This document shows, in pieces, positions 1 through 10,718 of a stretch of 64,000 nt of DNA. Positions within the stretch are counted from its first letter, which is position 1. Each line of letters begins with the position of its first letter. A model generated the notes under the pieces. It made no database searches. It saw only the letters and a list, made by a program, of their open reading frames with translations, and had not been told where the DNA came from. Both the position numbers and the translations under genes were made by a program. The DNA lies in assembly GCF_000699445.3 (NCBI RefSeq), contig NC_067202.1:5720958-5784957 (forward strand), given 5' to 3'. Source of the stretch: Schistosoma haematobium. Lineage: Eukaryota > Platyhelminthes > Trematoda > Strigeidida > Schistosomatidae.

Positions 1-128
1 TAAAGATATTTTTGTATAATACTCGTTACAATTTCACATTAGTCCTTCAGGAACATCTTAAAGCTAGTCATTGATGAACTCGATAGCATTTGACAATTGT
101 CTCGTCTTAGTATGTGATTCCTTCTATA

Positions 129-192
129 TTACTTACTTACTTACTTACTTACGCCTGTTACTCCCAATGGAGCATAGGCCGCCGACCAGTTG
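129..192 (-). mobile_element. RTE-like LINE 3' stub
   Basis: The extreme 3' end of an RTE-like LINE read on the minus strand: a tail of ACTT units followed by the antisense of the conserved last codons (GLCSIGSNRR-like). Only about 65 bp remain. It shares its end with all other RTE copies in the window. Confidence 0.8.
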
Positions 193-424
193 ATTCCTTC
201 TATATATATACCCCAAAACCTCTGTACATAATATAAATACAGAACAAAATGAAATCATAATGGTTACCAGACACTTATTGATGTACAAATGATCTAATTA
301 CCCTGATCTAGGTATACATATATCCAATTAGTTTGATTTAAATATTGACACATGAAAATTAACAGTATGATAAAATGGAAGAACTATCGTTTATATCAGT
401 AATCTTATCTAATGATTGTTTTAT

Positions 425-728
425 GAAGAACAGATCAGCTTCCAAATGAAGTGGAAATTATTAATAGACGTTGAAATTGGATAGAATAAACATTTTGGAA
501 ATCATGAAACTGTATCACGAAACAGACGTTAACTTTGAATCGTGAAGGGAAATAGAAAGGTGGATGATCAAAGAATACACTGCCTTGGGAATTGAAAACA
601 GATTTCAAATGATGAATAGCGATTGGGAACAAGTGTAAATGATTGTTCAAAACAGAGTTGGATAGAGAGTCGTGATGGGTGACTTATGCTCCTTCAAGAG
701 GAGTAACAGGCGTAAGTAAGTAAGTATG
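425..728 (+). mobile_element. RTE-like LINE 3' fragment, decayed
   Basis: This matches the C-terminal coding end of the RTE copy at 61.9-63.2 kb: the NQLP.E-E-RRWKW region, the R.ALTLN-REG-RKRGRPK region and the final NRRK followed by GTAA repeats. Several stops and frameshifts break it. It is 5' truncated, as expected for target-primed reverse transcription. Confidence 0.85.
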
Positions 729-884
729 TAAGTTAAAGGTTCGCATAATCAATTCTAAATGGCTATTTAAAAATAATCGAAAAATATTGATTCATATGTA
801 CTATAAATCTAATAGCTTAATGATTTAATGGAAAACTATATTGAGTCAATATGAAATTTTTGATTGAGATTATGAACTGATTGA

Positions 885-1135
885 TGTTAAACCATCATTG
901 AAAACTTGGAAGCACTCAACGGCCGTTTCGTCCTATTGTGGGACTTCTCAACGGTGTGCATTCATGATTACACTCACAGGATTCGAACTCAGGGCTTTCA
1001 TTCTCGCGCACAAACGCTCAACCCCTAGACCACTGAGTTGGCATCCAACTGTGTTAATTTCTAACCTTAACCAATCCATGAAATTGCGTGACCATCTTCC
1101 ATTGCACTGAGGTAGATACTTGTCTCCATCCGACA
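885..1135 (-). mobile_element. SINE-B copy, diverged
   Basis: A tRNA-derived SINE-B copy. Read on the minus strand it has the tRNA-like head (TGCCAACTCAGTGGTCTAG with a GGTTCGAAT-type B box) followed by a decayed hammerhead region. The core reads GTTGAGAAG instead of GCTGAGGAG, so the ribozyme should be dead. The small open frames here are incidental. Confidence 0.75.
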
Positions 1136-1284
1136 TGGATTTTATTTAAAGTAAATCATTCACATTGAAAGATATTAATTTAACATTTGATATACAACTT
1201 ACATAATCAGTTAAATGAATCGAATAACTGTACACTTTTAAGTATCGTTTTTCTTTTCTTGTCAAAAGTACACTTGGAAACTCT

Positions 1285-1565
1285 ATATCAGAGTGCGGTG
1301 CGTGCTACTTATATTGATATAAGTAGTACATAACGCGAGTCAGGAATGTAATGTCTGGCACCAGAAGATGGGGAAGATCAAGAAAGGAAGAGTGGGAATA
1401 GAAAGCAATCAAAATGGAAATGCAAGAATAACGAAGTTCGAGACAATTATTGAACATTTTGCAAATTAAGTATTATAGTATGGTTTTACCAAGTAATTCT
1501 GTAATTTTGTGCTAAATATAATTCGCTTCTCATCTGTGTTCTCCTTCACTACAAGAGTATTAGAC
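1285..1565 (+). repeat. Rep-D copy
   Basis: A dispersed repeat of about 280 bp. It begins near an ATATAAGTAGTA motif, runs through a purine-rich GAAGAT-AAGAAA segment and ends near a TGTTCTCCTTCACTACA motif. Related copies lie at 10.4, 16.1, 46.6, 50.9, 57.0 and 58.0 kb. No protein-coding potential was seen and the class is unknown. Confidence 0.7.
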
Positions 1566-2059
1566 GCAATGATAATCTTAATTGTAATAGAATAATTTGT
1601 GAATAGATAATATACAGTTCATCAAGAGAAACTAAGTATAAGGAAGGAAAGAATGAATCCATCTCTGTCGATAAAATTGATACCTAGCCAGATGATATGA
1701 TATCTTCAGACAATTATTGCTATAATTATACAAACATAAATCAATTATTTGATACTAACTAATATACTGTAATGGAATAGTCAAAATGTTATAGACTGAT
1801 GTTTTTAATTGACATCATATGAACCGATTGATGTTAGACTGATGTCATTTCTGAATATGATCTCTTTTGCCTTTTCCTAGAAGAACTTTGAAACTACCAG
1901 TTATTGTATGAAATCATAGACAATCATTAAGCATAAATAACATGTGAACTAACTATTTTAGTTGATAAAATTAACGTTTAAATTCATAAAAATGTACATT
2001 TTCCTATAATATATGAAACCGATCAAACTAATTTAATTGCTAATTTCATGATTGAATTC
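1566..2059. other. No feature recognised
   Basis: About 490 bp of A+T-rich sequence. No open frame, tRNA-like block or repeat seen elsewhere in the window was recognised. Confidence 0.6.
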
Positions 2060-2240
2060 GTAAGTCAATTAATGCTAAACCACCATGGAAAACCTGGGAG
2101 CACTGGATGATCTTTTTGCTCTAGTTTAGAACTCCTCAGCAGTGCACATCCACGACCCGCCTGGCGAGATTCGAACCTAGGACGTATAATTATCTCGCGC
2201 GGACTCTGAACCTCTACACCATTGAGCTGGAGTCTATAAT
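2060..2240 (-). mobile_element. SINE-B copy, ribozyme broken
   Basis: SINE-B in antisense. It opens with the conserved tail (GTCAATTAATGCTAAACCACC), then the hammerhead region, then the tRNA-like head with a TTCGAACCTAGG B box. The strand equivalent to the catalytic GAA is mutated (GCAAA), so self-cleavage is not expected. Confidence 0.75.
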
Positions 2241-2529
2241 TACATTATGATCTTAAAAATGACTATATCTACTCGTTAATTATCACTTGTTTCTTTTACT
2301 ACAAAGGATGTCGACTGATTATCGCAATCAACTGAATACTTTAAAATATAGACCCGATCAAACTAGTAAAAAAAACACGGATCTACCCTCAATCCGATAC
2401 TGAGAATAATATCAGCCTTAATTTTTGTTGATAAATATACAATCTACATTTTAGACAACTAATCAAATATCATATTTCAACTAGTATACTAATCTTATAA
2501 GTAAACACAAGTATGAAAACAATATTACT

Positions 2530-2928
2530 ATTCTAGTTAGAGAACTACTAGAACCATCATCCAGAAGATACAAGTGTTTATTAACAGTTGTCTACACAAA
2601 ATAATTCGGATCCGTTAGCCAGACACTACACTATGAGCAACAACCTACTATGGGAGAGAACAAACCACATTCCAGCGGAGGAAGAAATCGGGAACAAGCA
2701 CTGGAAGTGGATAGGAGAGATATTGAGGAAAGTACCCAACTGTGTCACAAGCCAGGCTCTCACTTGGAATCCTCAAGGCTAAAACAGAAGAGGAAGATGA
2801 AAAAACACATTATACCGAGAAATCGAGACAGATATGAGAAGAATGAACAAAAATTGGACAGAACTGGAAAGAAAGGCCTATACTCTATCGGGAGTAACAG
2901 GCGTAAGTATATAAATAAGTAAGTAAGT
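2530..2928 (+). mobile_element. RTE-like LINE 3' fragment
   Basis: The fragment encodes broken remains of the RTE C-terminus: [44 protein letters not shown] and NRRK. It ends in a GTAA-type tail. The frame is interrupted, so it is a dead 5'-truncated copy. Confidence 0.88.
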
Positions 2929-3532
2929 ATTCCATATATATATATTACTTGATTTACCCACTAATTTCTCTCAGTCGAAACATTTTCTTTACTTACAATA
3001 TATATGTATATATTTATCATCTATACTTCAACTAGGCAAATGAAACAATAATAAGCTGTGAAAATACAAGTCATTCACAATGTATATCCATGCATATATG
3101 TTCAACAATAGGTTATATATATATATAAGGAAAACAATTTACATTATAATTATATCTGGTTGTTTGTTTATTCATGATGAGAACATTACCATGAATACTT
3201 TGATTACTTTCAATGAATTCTATGATTTCATCTTCTTGGAACATTCTAGATTCTTCTATTGGAAAATTACTATAGATATACATAGATGGATTTTTCTTCA
3301 GTAAACATCAATCTGTTCCAAAGATTATCTATGTATACTCACAGGATAGATGAGTTGACTTTGATCTATAATCATGACATTCAGTTATTATGAATATTTC
3401 TAATGGATACTCATTAATAATTGTACTTAGAAACAGAATTATTTCAATGAAAGTTTATCACTATGAATTAGTGTTTTATCAAATGATTAATTATGATTAT
3501 TGATATAAGTAATATTCATAGTAGTATAAGTA
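2929..3532. other. Intergenic, 3' side of the GPCR
   Basis: About 600 bp with short AT-rich microsatellites. It probably holds the receptor's 3' untranslated region, because it lies downstream of the stop codon on the minus strand. No single poly(A) signal could be chosen with confidence. Confidence 0.5.
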
Positions 3533-5125
3533 TTATTGATATAAAAAATGTTTTAAACAAGTAATATTTTTCAGTAGTATATAACATGTTTGACGAAATC
3601 TTGCTGAAAATAATGAATAAAATACAAAATTTAATGCAGCATTAATAATTAATAATACATTTGATATATTTGCATAAATTAATAGGCACTTAGTTGTATA
3701 TTGTGTTGATTGTATTATACCAGTATTCCATAAATTCATTATTATTGTTGGTACCATACTTGGTAATTGTAATAATACAAATGCTATAACAATTGTAATT
3801 AACATTAATGTAATACGATGTTGTTCACCTAATTTTGTACCTTTTTTAATATTCATAATTGGTAATAAATTTGTTTGATAATTCATTGATCGATATGATT
3901 GTGTTATACTAGATGTGATACCAATTGTTGTTCTCATACTTGCTTCTAATGCATCACGTACAATAGCTGGTACATTGTGACTTGTTGTAGCTTCTTGATT
4001 TAATTGAACCATACTATATTGACGTCCATTATTATTATTATCATAATTATCATTAGGAGTATTACTATTCGATAATAAATCAATATTTTTCGGATCATTT
4101 ATAATATTGATCGATGGTATACAATTATTATTATTATTATTACCTTGTTTGATCAATATTCTTCGATCATAATTAGCTTTCATCACAGATCTTATTAATA
4201 AACTATTAAATATAATTAATAATATCATTGGTAATATAATAAATATAATTTGATTAATATAATCATAACCAATTTTAATTAAAATGATATTGATTTGTGT
4301 ATCAACAACTAAATATTGATTATTATTATTATTATGATTATTGATTGTTATATTGGTTGAATTATTGATTAATTGATTATGATGATAATGATGATTACTA
4401 CTATTATGAGTAGTATTATAAGTAGTATGATTATATTTGATGGTTTTTTTAAAATAATCTGGTAATGTTATTAAAAAACATATAATAAATATAATAATAA
4501 TAACATAACGTGCACGTTGTTTAGTACAATAACGTTTACCTAATATAGGTGATGATATAACAATATAACGTTCTAATGTAAAACTTACTGTAAGCCATGT
4601 AGTAATATTACTAAATAAATTAGCAGTACCATGTATATATGTGATACTATATGCATATAAAGTTAATTGTTGAATAGATGGATATAACCATAATGAAAAT
4701 AAATAAGTAAATAATAAATATAATAAATCACATATAGATACAGCAGTTAAATAAATATTAGTTGATGAACTCATCCATTCTCTTGTTAATATAATAATAT
4801 TAATAATATTGGATATAAATCCAATTAAACATAATAAGGGGGTTAAAATTTTACCACATATTAAACGCATTATAGATAATATATGATCTAAATATTCTAA
4901 ATCAATTTCATGTTGTTTAGATAATGTAATAGGGATGATATAAGTAGTATGATGAGTAGTAGGAATCGTTGTTGTTGTCGTCGTCGTAGTAGTCGTCGTA
5001 GTTGGATGAGAAGGTGGAGCAGGATGAGGAGAAGACGGAGTAGTAGTAGTAGTAGTAGTATGATTATTAATAATGAAATATAGATTTGTATAATTAGACA
5101 TATTATTCAATAATTGATCAAACAT
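3533..5125 (-). CDS. Class A G-protein-coupled receptor, FMRFamide-receptor-like
   Basis: A single-exon frame of 530 residues with seven hydrophobic helices, so an integral plasma-membrane receptor, probably for a neuropeptide. Helix 1 is about 93-114 (GFISN, N106), helix 2 123-143 (D133), helix 3 165-190 ending in ERY (185-187), helix 4 206-224, helix 5 291-313 (P299), helix 6 437-462 (LLQLP, P455) and helix 7 479-505 (NFVFY 499-503 in place of NPxxY). The tail is short, with a possible palmitoylated Cys near 523. The N-terminus carries N-glycosylation sites and two poly-Thr runs. The second extracellular loop and third cytoplasmic loop are long and rich in Asn and His. LQLP in helix 6 and NFxxY in helix 7 resemble the FMRFamide/orphan peptide receptor branch. 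Odd points: no Cys at the helix 3 or loop 2 disulphide positions, and no Trp in helix 4. The first Met (5125) was chosen as the longest frame; Met9 is an alternative. The ligand is unknown. Confidence 0.9.
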   Translation of the reverse strand: MFDQLLNNMSNYTNLYFIINNHTTTTTTTPSSPHPAPPSHPTTTTTTTTTTTTIPTTHHTTYIIPITLSKQHEIDLEYLDHILSIMRLICGKILTPLLCLIGFISNIINIIILTREWMSSSTNIYLTAVSICDLLYLLFTYLFSLWLYPSIQQLTLYAYSITYIHGTANLFSNITTWLTVSFTLERYIVISSPILGKRYCTKQRARYVIIIIFIICFLITLPDYFKKTIKYNHTTYNTTHNSSNHHYHHNQLINNSTNITINNHNNNNNQYLVVDTQINIILIKIGYDYINQIIFIILPMILLIIFNSLLIRSVMKANYDRRILIKQGNNNNNNCIPSINIINDPKNIDLLSNSNTPNDNYDNNNNGRQYSMVQLNQEATTSHNVPAIVRDALEASMRTTIGITSSITQSYRSMNYQTNLLPIMNIKKGTKLGEQHRITLMLITIVIAFVLLQLPSMVPTIIMNLWNTGIIQSTQYTTKCLLIYANISNVLLIINAALNFVFYSLFSARFRQTCYILLKNITCLKHFLYQ

Positions 5126-5794
5126 ATTTTGTATAGATCCATTTTAATTGAAGATCATTTTCATTTGGATAAGAGATCCTTTAACAAGTTTCTAAATACA
5201 TATATGATTGAATATTAAGATCTAATTATACATTTGTGCAATTGAATTCTGATGTTCAAATTGACAGATGATCTTTGTTTGTTTATTTGTGAGGGTGTTT
5301 GTATGTAAGTGTGTGTGTGTGTGTTTATGTTGCTGGTTTGGTTATTCTAGTGTACGTTTCATGAATGCACAATCATTGCATTTTCATTACACATAATTAT
5401 GATGATGATAATAATAATAATAATAATGAAGATATAATTGAAATTGCATTTTATCTTCATCATAAAAACGTTAAGTGTAAATAAGGAACAAATCAAATGA
5501 AATACTGACCTACAACATATGGATAATGGATGTACATATATATAACGTATTTTGTCTATTCATTTCTATATTGTATTCTGGTTAGATTATTGGGTTAGGC
5601 TAAGTGACAAGGGAGGGAAGAAAGAAAGAAAGAACGAAAGTAAACACACACACACAAATTCAAGTACATATGTACATCTTTATCACAATAAGTAAATATG
5701 ATCTTAAATTCAGTGTTAAAAAAAAAGAGAAAAGAGACATTTCCTAATGTCCACCAATGAAGTTTCATTATAATTATGTGTTTGATTGAAATCA
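5126..5794. other. Upstream flank of the GPCR with microsatellites
   Basis: This is the 5' side of the receptor gene. It contains (GT)n near 5309-5322, mixed GAT/AAT repeats near 5399-5428, and AGAA and CACA tracts near 5622-5656. Promoter elements probably lie here, but none could be identified. Confidence 0.5.
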
Positions 5795-6192
5795 TTAGTC
5801 ATTTGAAACTAGACTACCATGGAAAACCTTCAAGCACTGAACGGCCGCTTCGTCCTAGTATGGGACTCCTCAGCAGTACGCATCCACGATCCCGCACCCG
5901 GCGAGATTCGAACCCAAGACCACTAGACCACTGAGCCGGCATCCAATGGTGTTGATGTATAACTTCAACCATTCTATGAAATTGCGTGACCATATTCCAT
6001 TGTACCGAAGTGGATACCCGTCTCTACTTGACATAGATTAGCTCCACTAGTCACGACTTCTCACTAGAACTCCGAGAATTCCATCACGAAGCTAGTCACT
6101 AATGATCACATAGGATGAAACGGCCATCCAGTGCCTCCAGGTTTTCAGTGTTAGCCTAACATCAATCTGTTCATGATCTCAATCAAAAACTT
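5795..6192 (-). mobile_element. SINE-B copy with inverted tail junction
   Basis: An antisense SINE-B covers about 5795-6110: tail, hammerhead region, tRNA-like head and a 5' CCACTAGTCACGACTTCTCA segment. It is followed directly by a sense-orientation 3' end (AGGATGAAACGGCCATCCAG) to about 6192. The hammerhead has GAAGC in place of GAAAC, which changes the A15.1 base. Confidence 0.75.
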
Positions 6193-6644
6193 AGTTATCT
6201 CCATAACCCTATACTGATATTTATTTTTTGACCTAAATTCACTTGATTTGTCCGATTGCTATGATAGAGTATTAATACTTATAAAATTGTCGATATATTT
6301 TACTAGTATGTATGTATCTATCTATCAATATGAAATTTGAGTACAGTTATCCTTATTGATTATACTTACTTGATGTTTAAATGTTTAATACAAAATTTAG
6401 GTCAAATTTTACACTTCTAGGAGCATTCAAATAAAGAAAACTACTGAAACTTTGTAATATTCTTTGAAGAAAGATGTAATTCATACTTCAATAAATCCAT
6501 GTTGGATTAATATTAGAATTTGGTTATAAGAATAAGTAACAAACTTATGAAAAAAGAGGATAAGTGCTGAAAGTAAATGATTGAATTTCATTCTATTTTA
6601 TAGTTTTGGATCTATGTCTGAACTTGATCGTTAAACCATTATGT
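6193..6644. other. No feature recognised
   Basis: About 450 bp of A+T-rich sequence without a recognisable gene or shared repeat. Confidence 0.55.
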
Positions 6645-6985
6645 ACATAGAAAACAACTTTGATTGACCAGTCTCTTATTGGTATATGAACAACCAGTGC
6701 GGGTTACCTCGATATTGTCTTAAGTCACAAGCATTCGGAGTAGAGATGGATGGTGGTTAGCGGTGGAATCGAGGGCGCGTGTTTCGTCCTAATTAGGACT
6801 CTTCATTTGGATGTGCCTACATCTCAGAGTTGATGTTCACTTCAGGACTTGAACCCAGTACCGTTCACTTCAAATGCCATCATGTTATCCAGTTAACTAC
6901 TGACTCCTAATAGCAACTAGCTTATGCAATAAGGTGAAGTGTATATACATTTTGTATTGTTTGTTTGAATCTTCCACTGCTAGCC
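6645..6985 (-). mobile_element. SINE-A (Sm-alpha-like) copy
   Basis: The antisense copy has the terminal segment (TCTTATTGGTATATG...), the hammerhead region (TTTCGTCCTAATTAGGACTC), the tRNA-like head with TTGAACCCAGTACC as an antisense B box, and the start of the next unit. The catalytic core is mutated on the CTGATGA strand (TCTTCAT), so it should be inactive. Confidence 0.8.
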
Positions 6986-7394
6986 ACCATCCATCTTCTC
7001 TTATTTCTAAATTATTGTGTTGTACTAACGATTTACTAAATCAATGTCGAATATGATGTACGTATTCATCACGCAGATATATTTAATAATCAGTCACTAA
7101 CTAAAAAGGATTAGTACAGTAAAACTATTCAATCAAGGTTTTAATTGTAAGTGAATTCGTACTGTGATCTATTTGTGGTGTGAGTTAATGACAGTGAGAT
7201 TCGATTCCCTTGAATAATAAATCTATTGAATAAAATTATAATGAACAATGAACTGATTCAGAGAGATCTGACATTATTTCATGAAGCTTTTATTAAAGAG
7301 TAAAGCTTCTAAGTGGAAATACGTACCTACTTGTTGATTATCTAAACAATAATGAGAATGATAAAAGAATGAAATTTAGATTATTATTTGTAAC
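6986..7394. other. No feature recognised
   Basis: About 400 bp of A+T-rich sequence. The first bases still resemble the edge of a SINE-A unit; the rest is unassigned. Confidence 0.5.
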
Positions 7395-7590
7395 GATTCG
7401 ACTTATCATATTGTTGAATTCACCCCATTGCACAAGGAAGTGGCTATCAGAAATCAGTAGCTGAGTGAATAACGCGATGGGGTTTGAAGCGAATGGTACT
7501 GGGTTCGAGTGCATGCAGCTGACGAGTCTCAAGTAGGGCGAAACGCTCGTCCCAGATTCCGCTGCTAGCCACTATACATTATTGCTTATC
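7395..7590 (+). mobile_element. SINE-A copy with internal deletion
   Basis: A sense copy with A box (TAGCTGAGTGAATAACG) and B box (GGGTTCGAGTG). About 30 bp between the B box and the ribozyme are lost. The hammerhead keeps CTGACGA, GAAAC and the GTC cleavage triplet, but the deletion replaced the 5' strand of stem I, so stem I no longer pairs well. Confidence 0.8.
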
Positions 7591-8034
7591 ATATTGTTAG
7601 TATAGAGGACTCAATTTTAATCAATCTTTATTGGTACTATATAGATTATCTTGATATATTAACGAATACTGATTATAAATCAATCTTGAATGCCGACAAC
7701 GGAATATATCAACTTTTAATAGTAATAGACTCGTTGAACAACCTAATGGCTATCTAGATACCTCAATTAACTGAATAGCGTGTTTAGGCGTTTGAAATGA
7801 TAGGGAGTTGACTTGAGTTCCAGTAGAAACGTCAACCAATTTACAATTATATCCAGCCGAGACCAAAATTCATTTTGAAAGATAGCTATTTGAATGAATA
7901 CTTAACATTTTTGCATAGGATTACAAATATATTTTAGTATTGTGGACAAGAAAAGCTTATGAAACCATTTTCGACATTATAGAGTGAGTACCTGAGAAGA
8001 TTTTTAATGCCCTTCGGAATTCATTCAAAGAACT
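7591..8034. other. No feature recognised
   Basis: About 440 bp of A+T-rich sequence upstream of an RTE fragment. No frame or shared repeat was recognised. Confidence 0.5.
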
Positions 8035-9072
8035 ACACTCAGAGTGGTGCTGAAAGTTTAATTGTAAGCCAAGACCGGTATCACAGATATCTGATTACTT
8101 TCGCTATTCCACTTTCCTTAAATGGTCGATTGGATTATAAATACGTCTACAGCTCAGTAGAACACGGAATGAAGTGGACAACTTGAATACAGATAGTCAA
8201 TTAAGACTTCGCAGATGACCTAGCTCTTCTATCCCATACACAGTATCAAATACAGATCAAGACATTCATTGTAGCAGCAGCCTCCTCAGCAGTTGGAATC
8301 AACGTAAAAAAGGAAAAAGCAAGATCCTCAAAAACAACACAGAGTACAGAAAATCAATCACACTGGATGAAGAACCTCTGAACCAAGTAAAAATATTCAC
8401 ATACCTGATCAGCATCATCGATGAACAAGGAGCATCTGATGCATATGTAAGGGCATAGATTGGCAAACCAAGGACTGCATTCTTACAGTTGAACAACATA
8501 TGAAACTCATAACAACTGTCAACCAATATCAAACTCACAATCTTCATAACGAACGTAAAGATAGTTTTACTGTACGGAGCTGGAACTTCGAGATTTTCTA
8601 CAACCATCATCAAAAGTGTAGAAGTAGAATGGTGGTTGGATGCAATCAACGGGAAACCCTGGACTCGGGTTTCGTGTTATTTGGCACTTGTCAGCAAGGT
8701 GTTTATGTACAAGTATTTATAAACAAATGTTTACACAAGCTATTCAGTGTCACTTGACCGGATATTATCAGCAACAGCCCACTGTGGAAGAGAATGCACC
8801 AGCGTTCAATTGAAGAGGAAATTGTTAATAAACTTTGCATGTGGATGGGATACACATTGATGAAATCATCAAATTGCATCACAAAGAAAACGCTAACTTT
8901 GAATCGTGAAGGGAAACAGAAAGGTGGAAGACCAAAGAATACACTGTGTTGGGAAATGTAAGTAGATATCAAGAGAATAAATAGCGATTGAAAAGAACTG
9001 TTAAGGATTGCCCAGGACAAGCTTAGTTGGTGAGTGCTGGTGGACAGCCTATGTAACAAGCGTAACTAATTA
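8035..9072 (+). pseudogene. RTE-like LINE reverse transcriptase fragment, disrupted
   Basis: This covers the RT from motif B (decayed KTGI-QGC region) through motif C (FADDLALLS near 8210-8240), the GSI-IDEQG segment and the C-terminal ERTNQ and RKRGRPK-like blocks. It ends in a worn CGTAAC tail. Stops and frameshifts are numerous, and an 85 bp SINE-C fragment interrupts it at 8621-8705. Open frames on the opposite strand are shadows of this copy. Confidence 0.85.
8621..8705 (-). mobile_element. SINE-C hammerhead mini-insertion
   Basis: An 85 bp insert splits the RTE fragment between ATCATCAAAA and GTACAAGTATTTAT. TGTA flanks both sides (8617-8620, 8706-8709) as a likely target duplication. 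On the minus strand it folds as a hammerhead: stem I ACCTTG with CAGGGT, core CTGACAA, stem II around CCAAATA, GAA, and a GTC cleavage triplet. Position 8 is A instead of G, so activity is unlikely. The same module occurs in the longer SINE-C copy near 15.1 kb. Confidence 0.7.
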
Positions 9073-9094
9073 AAAAATCATTTTTGGGTTGTGT

Positions 9095-9160
9095 GGAGCA
9101 TGCTGGTAGATGGCCTGTGCTCCTGCACGCGGGATAACAGGTATAAGTAAGTAAGTACAT
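9095..9160 (+). mobile_element. RTE-like LINE 3' stub
   Basis: The last 65 bp of an RTE copy (GTGTGGAGCATGCTGGTAG then AACAGGTATAAGTAAGTAAG). It sits directly after the larger fragment ending at 9072. Confidence 0.75.
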
Positions 9161-9168
9161 GGTTACAC

Positions 9169-9208
<40 letters not shown>
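9169..9208. repeat. (AT)n microsatellite
   Basis: About 20 AT units just downstream of an RTE tail. Confidence 0.9.
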
Positions 9209-9212
<4 letters not shown>

Positions 9213-9334
9213 AAGTCAGCATAATATCACCATTAATCAATAGTCTATCGGCTTCCGACATTTTAATTGATTTTATAGATAATAACTTTCAGTATAAAAT
9301 ATCTGTCTGTTACACATATATTCTTTAGTATCCT

Positions 9335-9435
9335 CACTACTGAGGAATCCCACAATAGAACGAAAAGGATGTCCAATGATTCCAGGTTTTAAATGGTTAT
9401 ATACCATCAATCGGTTCATGATCTCGATCAAAAAC
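9335..9435 (+). mobile_element. SINE-B 3' part
   Basis: Only the ribozyme 3' half and the tail remain (TGAGGAATCCCACAATAG, then the ATCAATCGGTTCATGATC tail of the Asp-type subgroup). The tRNA-like head is missing. Confidence 0.65.
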
Positions 9436-9524
9436 TTAATAATCTTGATACTAAAAATCAAAACACTATAACAATATGTGGATACAATTTGATTACATCA
9501 TTTAAATTTAATGCAATATTTTTT

Positions 9525-9945
9525 TGTAAGCATTGATGGATAATGGCTAGCAGTGGAATCAAGGACGCGCGTTTCGGCCTATTTGGGACTCGTCAGCTGC
9601 ATGCACCTGCATCTCAGAGTTGATTTCCACTCTGGGACTCCAACCCAGTACCATTCGCTTCAAAACCCATCGCGTTATCCACTCAGTTGCTGATGTCTGA
9701 TAGCCACTTCCTTGTGCAATGGGGTGAAGTTTAAATTCATTTGGTATTGTTTGGTTTGTATCTTCCCATTGAGAACGTAAGGCGCATCCTGGATTCCACT
9801 GCTAGCCATTATCCATCATTGCTTACAAAAAGCTTGTGAATTAAGGTCATATCGAGACATACGCACAGTATGCACACGTGCCAATAACAGACTGATCGAT
9901 TGCAGACTTAAACCTCAATGGGAAGATACAGGTCGAACAATATCA
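9525..9945 (-). mobile_element. SINE-A inverted pair
   Basis: The minus-strand unit (about 9525-9772) carries tail, hammerhead and tRNA-like head. A plus-strand half-unit (about 9773-9945) follows, beginning inside the ribozyme 3' strand (GCATCCTGGATTCCACTGC). The minus-strand ribozyme keeps CTGACGA and GAAAC. Stem II has one mismatch (GTCC/GGCC) and stem I two. Confidence 0.8.
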
Positions 9946-10439
9946 AGTGAAATGATGCACTATCGTTTAAAATAATCATTTAAATGTCAACATCAATGTT
10001 TTCTATACCAGATTAATCACTCATAACTAGTTTTAATGATGACTTCATTGGAAAGTATGTTAAAGTATACTTTCATTCCTTCGTTTTTTTTTGTTTTAAT
10101 GTTTAAATTAAGCCCAAAATGTAACTTCACATTAAGTGAAGTAAAACGAACCCCGATTTGATATTCATTTACATCTAAGTTGATGAAGTCGAACTAAAGA
10201 AAAACAAAGAAGATGGAAACAAAAAGTAAAGAAAAGAGAAAAGTATTTGCTTTATTTCCATGTTGACATTTTGAATAGTTTGGTCACAGATTTGATTGTT
10301 TTGGTTTTTTCTCAATATATAGTTGTTAATGCATTGAATTTTTCAGACAGGATGGAATTACAGGGGGCTAAACAACCAAAATTATGCATACATGTACATA
10401 CATACATACCAAGTGTGTGAAAAGTATACATTAAATACT
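9946..10439. other. No feature recognised
   Basis: About 490 bp with a T-rich run near 10083-10100. No gene or shared repeat was seen. Confidence 0.5.
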
Positions 10440-10612
10440 TTATTTGAAAGTCTTCCATTAATTCTCTCTTATAAACTTCATTATTCCTTCATTTCGATTA
10501 CTCTCTGTTTACACTGCTATTCTCTTCAATTCGATCTTCTCAACATTCTGCTGCCAGGTATTCCACTTCTGAATAACATTACATACTACTTATGTCGAAA
10601 GATATAATTAGC
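10440..10612 (-). repeat. Rep-D copy, partial
   Basis: Antisense Rep-D. The pyrimidine-rich TTCATTATTCCTTCATTTCG block and the terminal CATACTACTTAT motif match the other copies. Confidence 0.65.
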
Positions 10613-10617
10613 GCACA

Positions 10618-10682
10618 CTATATATATATATATATTTATATATAGATATATATATTTGGGAGAGAGAGAGAGAGAGAGAGAA
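10618..10682. repeat. (AT)n and (GA)n microsatellites
   Basis: A short TA array followed by an 11-unit GA array. Confidence 0.9.
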
Positions 10683-10718
10683 AGTTAGTGAATAAATATA
10701 AAACAGATCGTACGATTC

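Noticed and set aside
129..160. Telomere-like or satellite array (ACTT)n
   Set aside because: It is the (GTAA)n tail of an RTE copy in antisense.
8299..9059. Minus-strand frames of 116 and 118 codons
   Set aside because: Antisense shadows of the RTE fragment.
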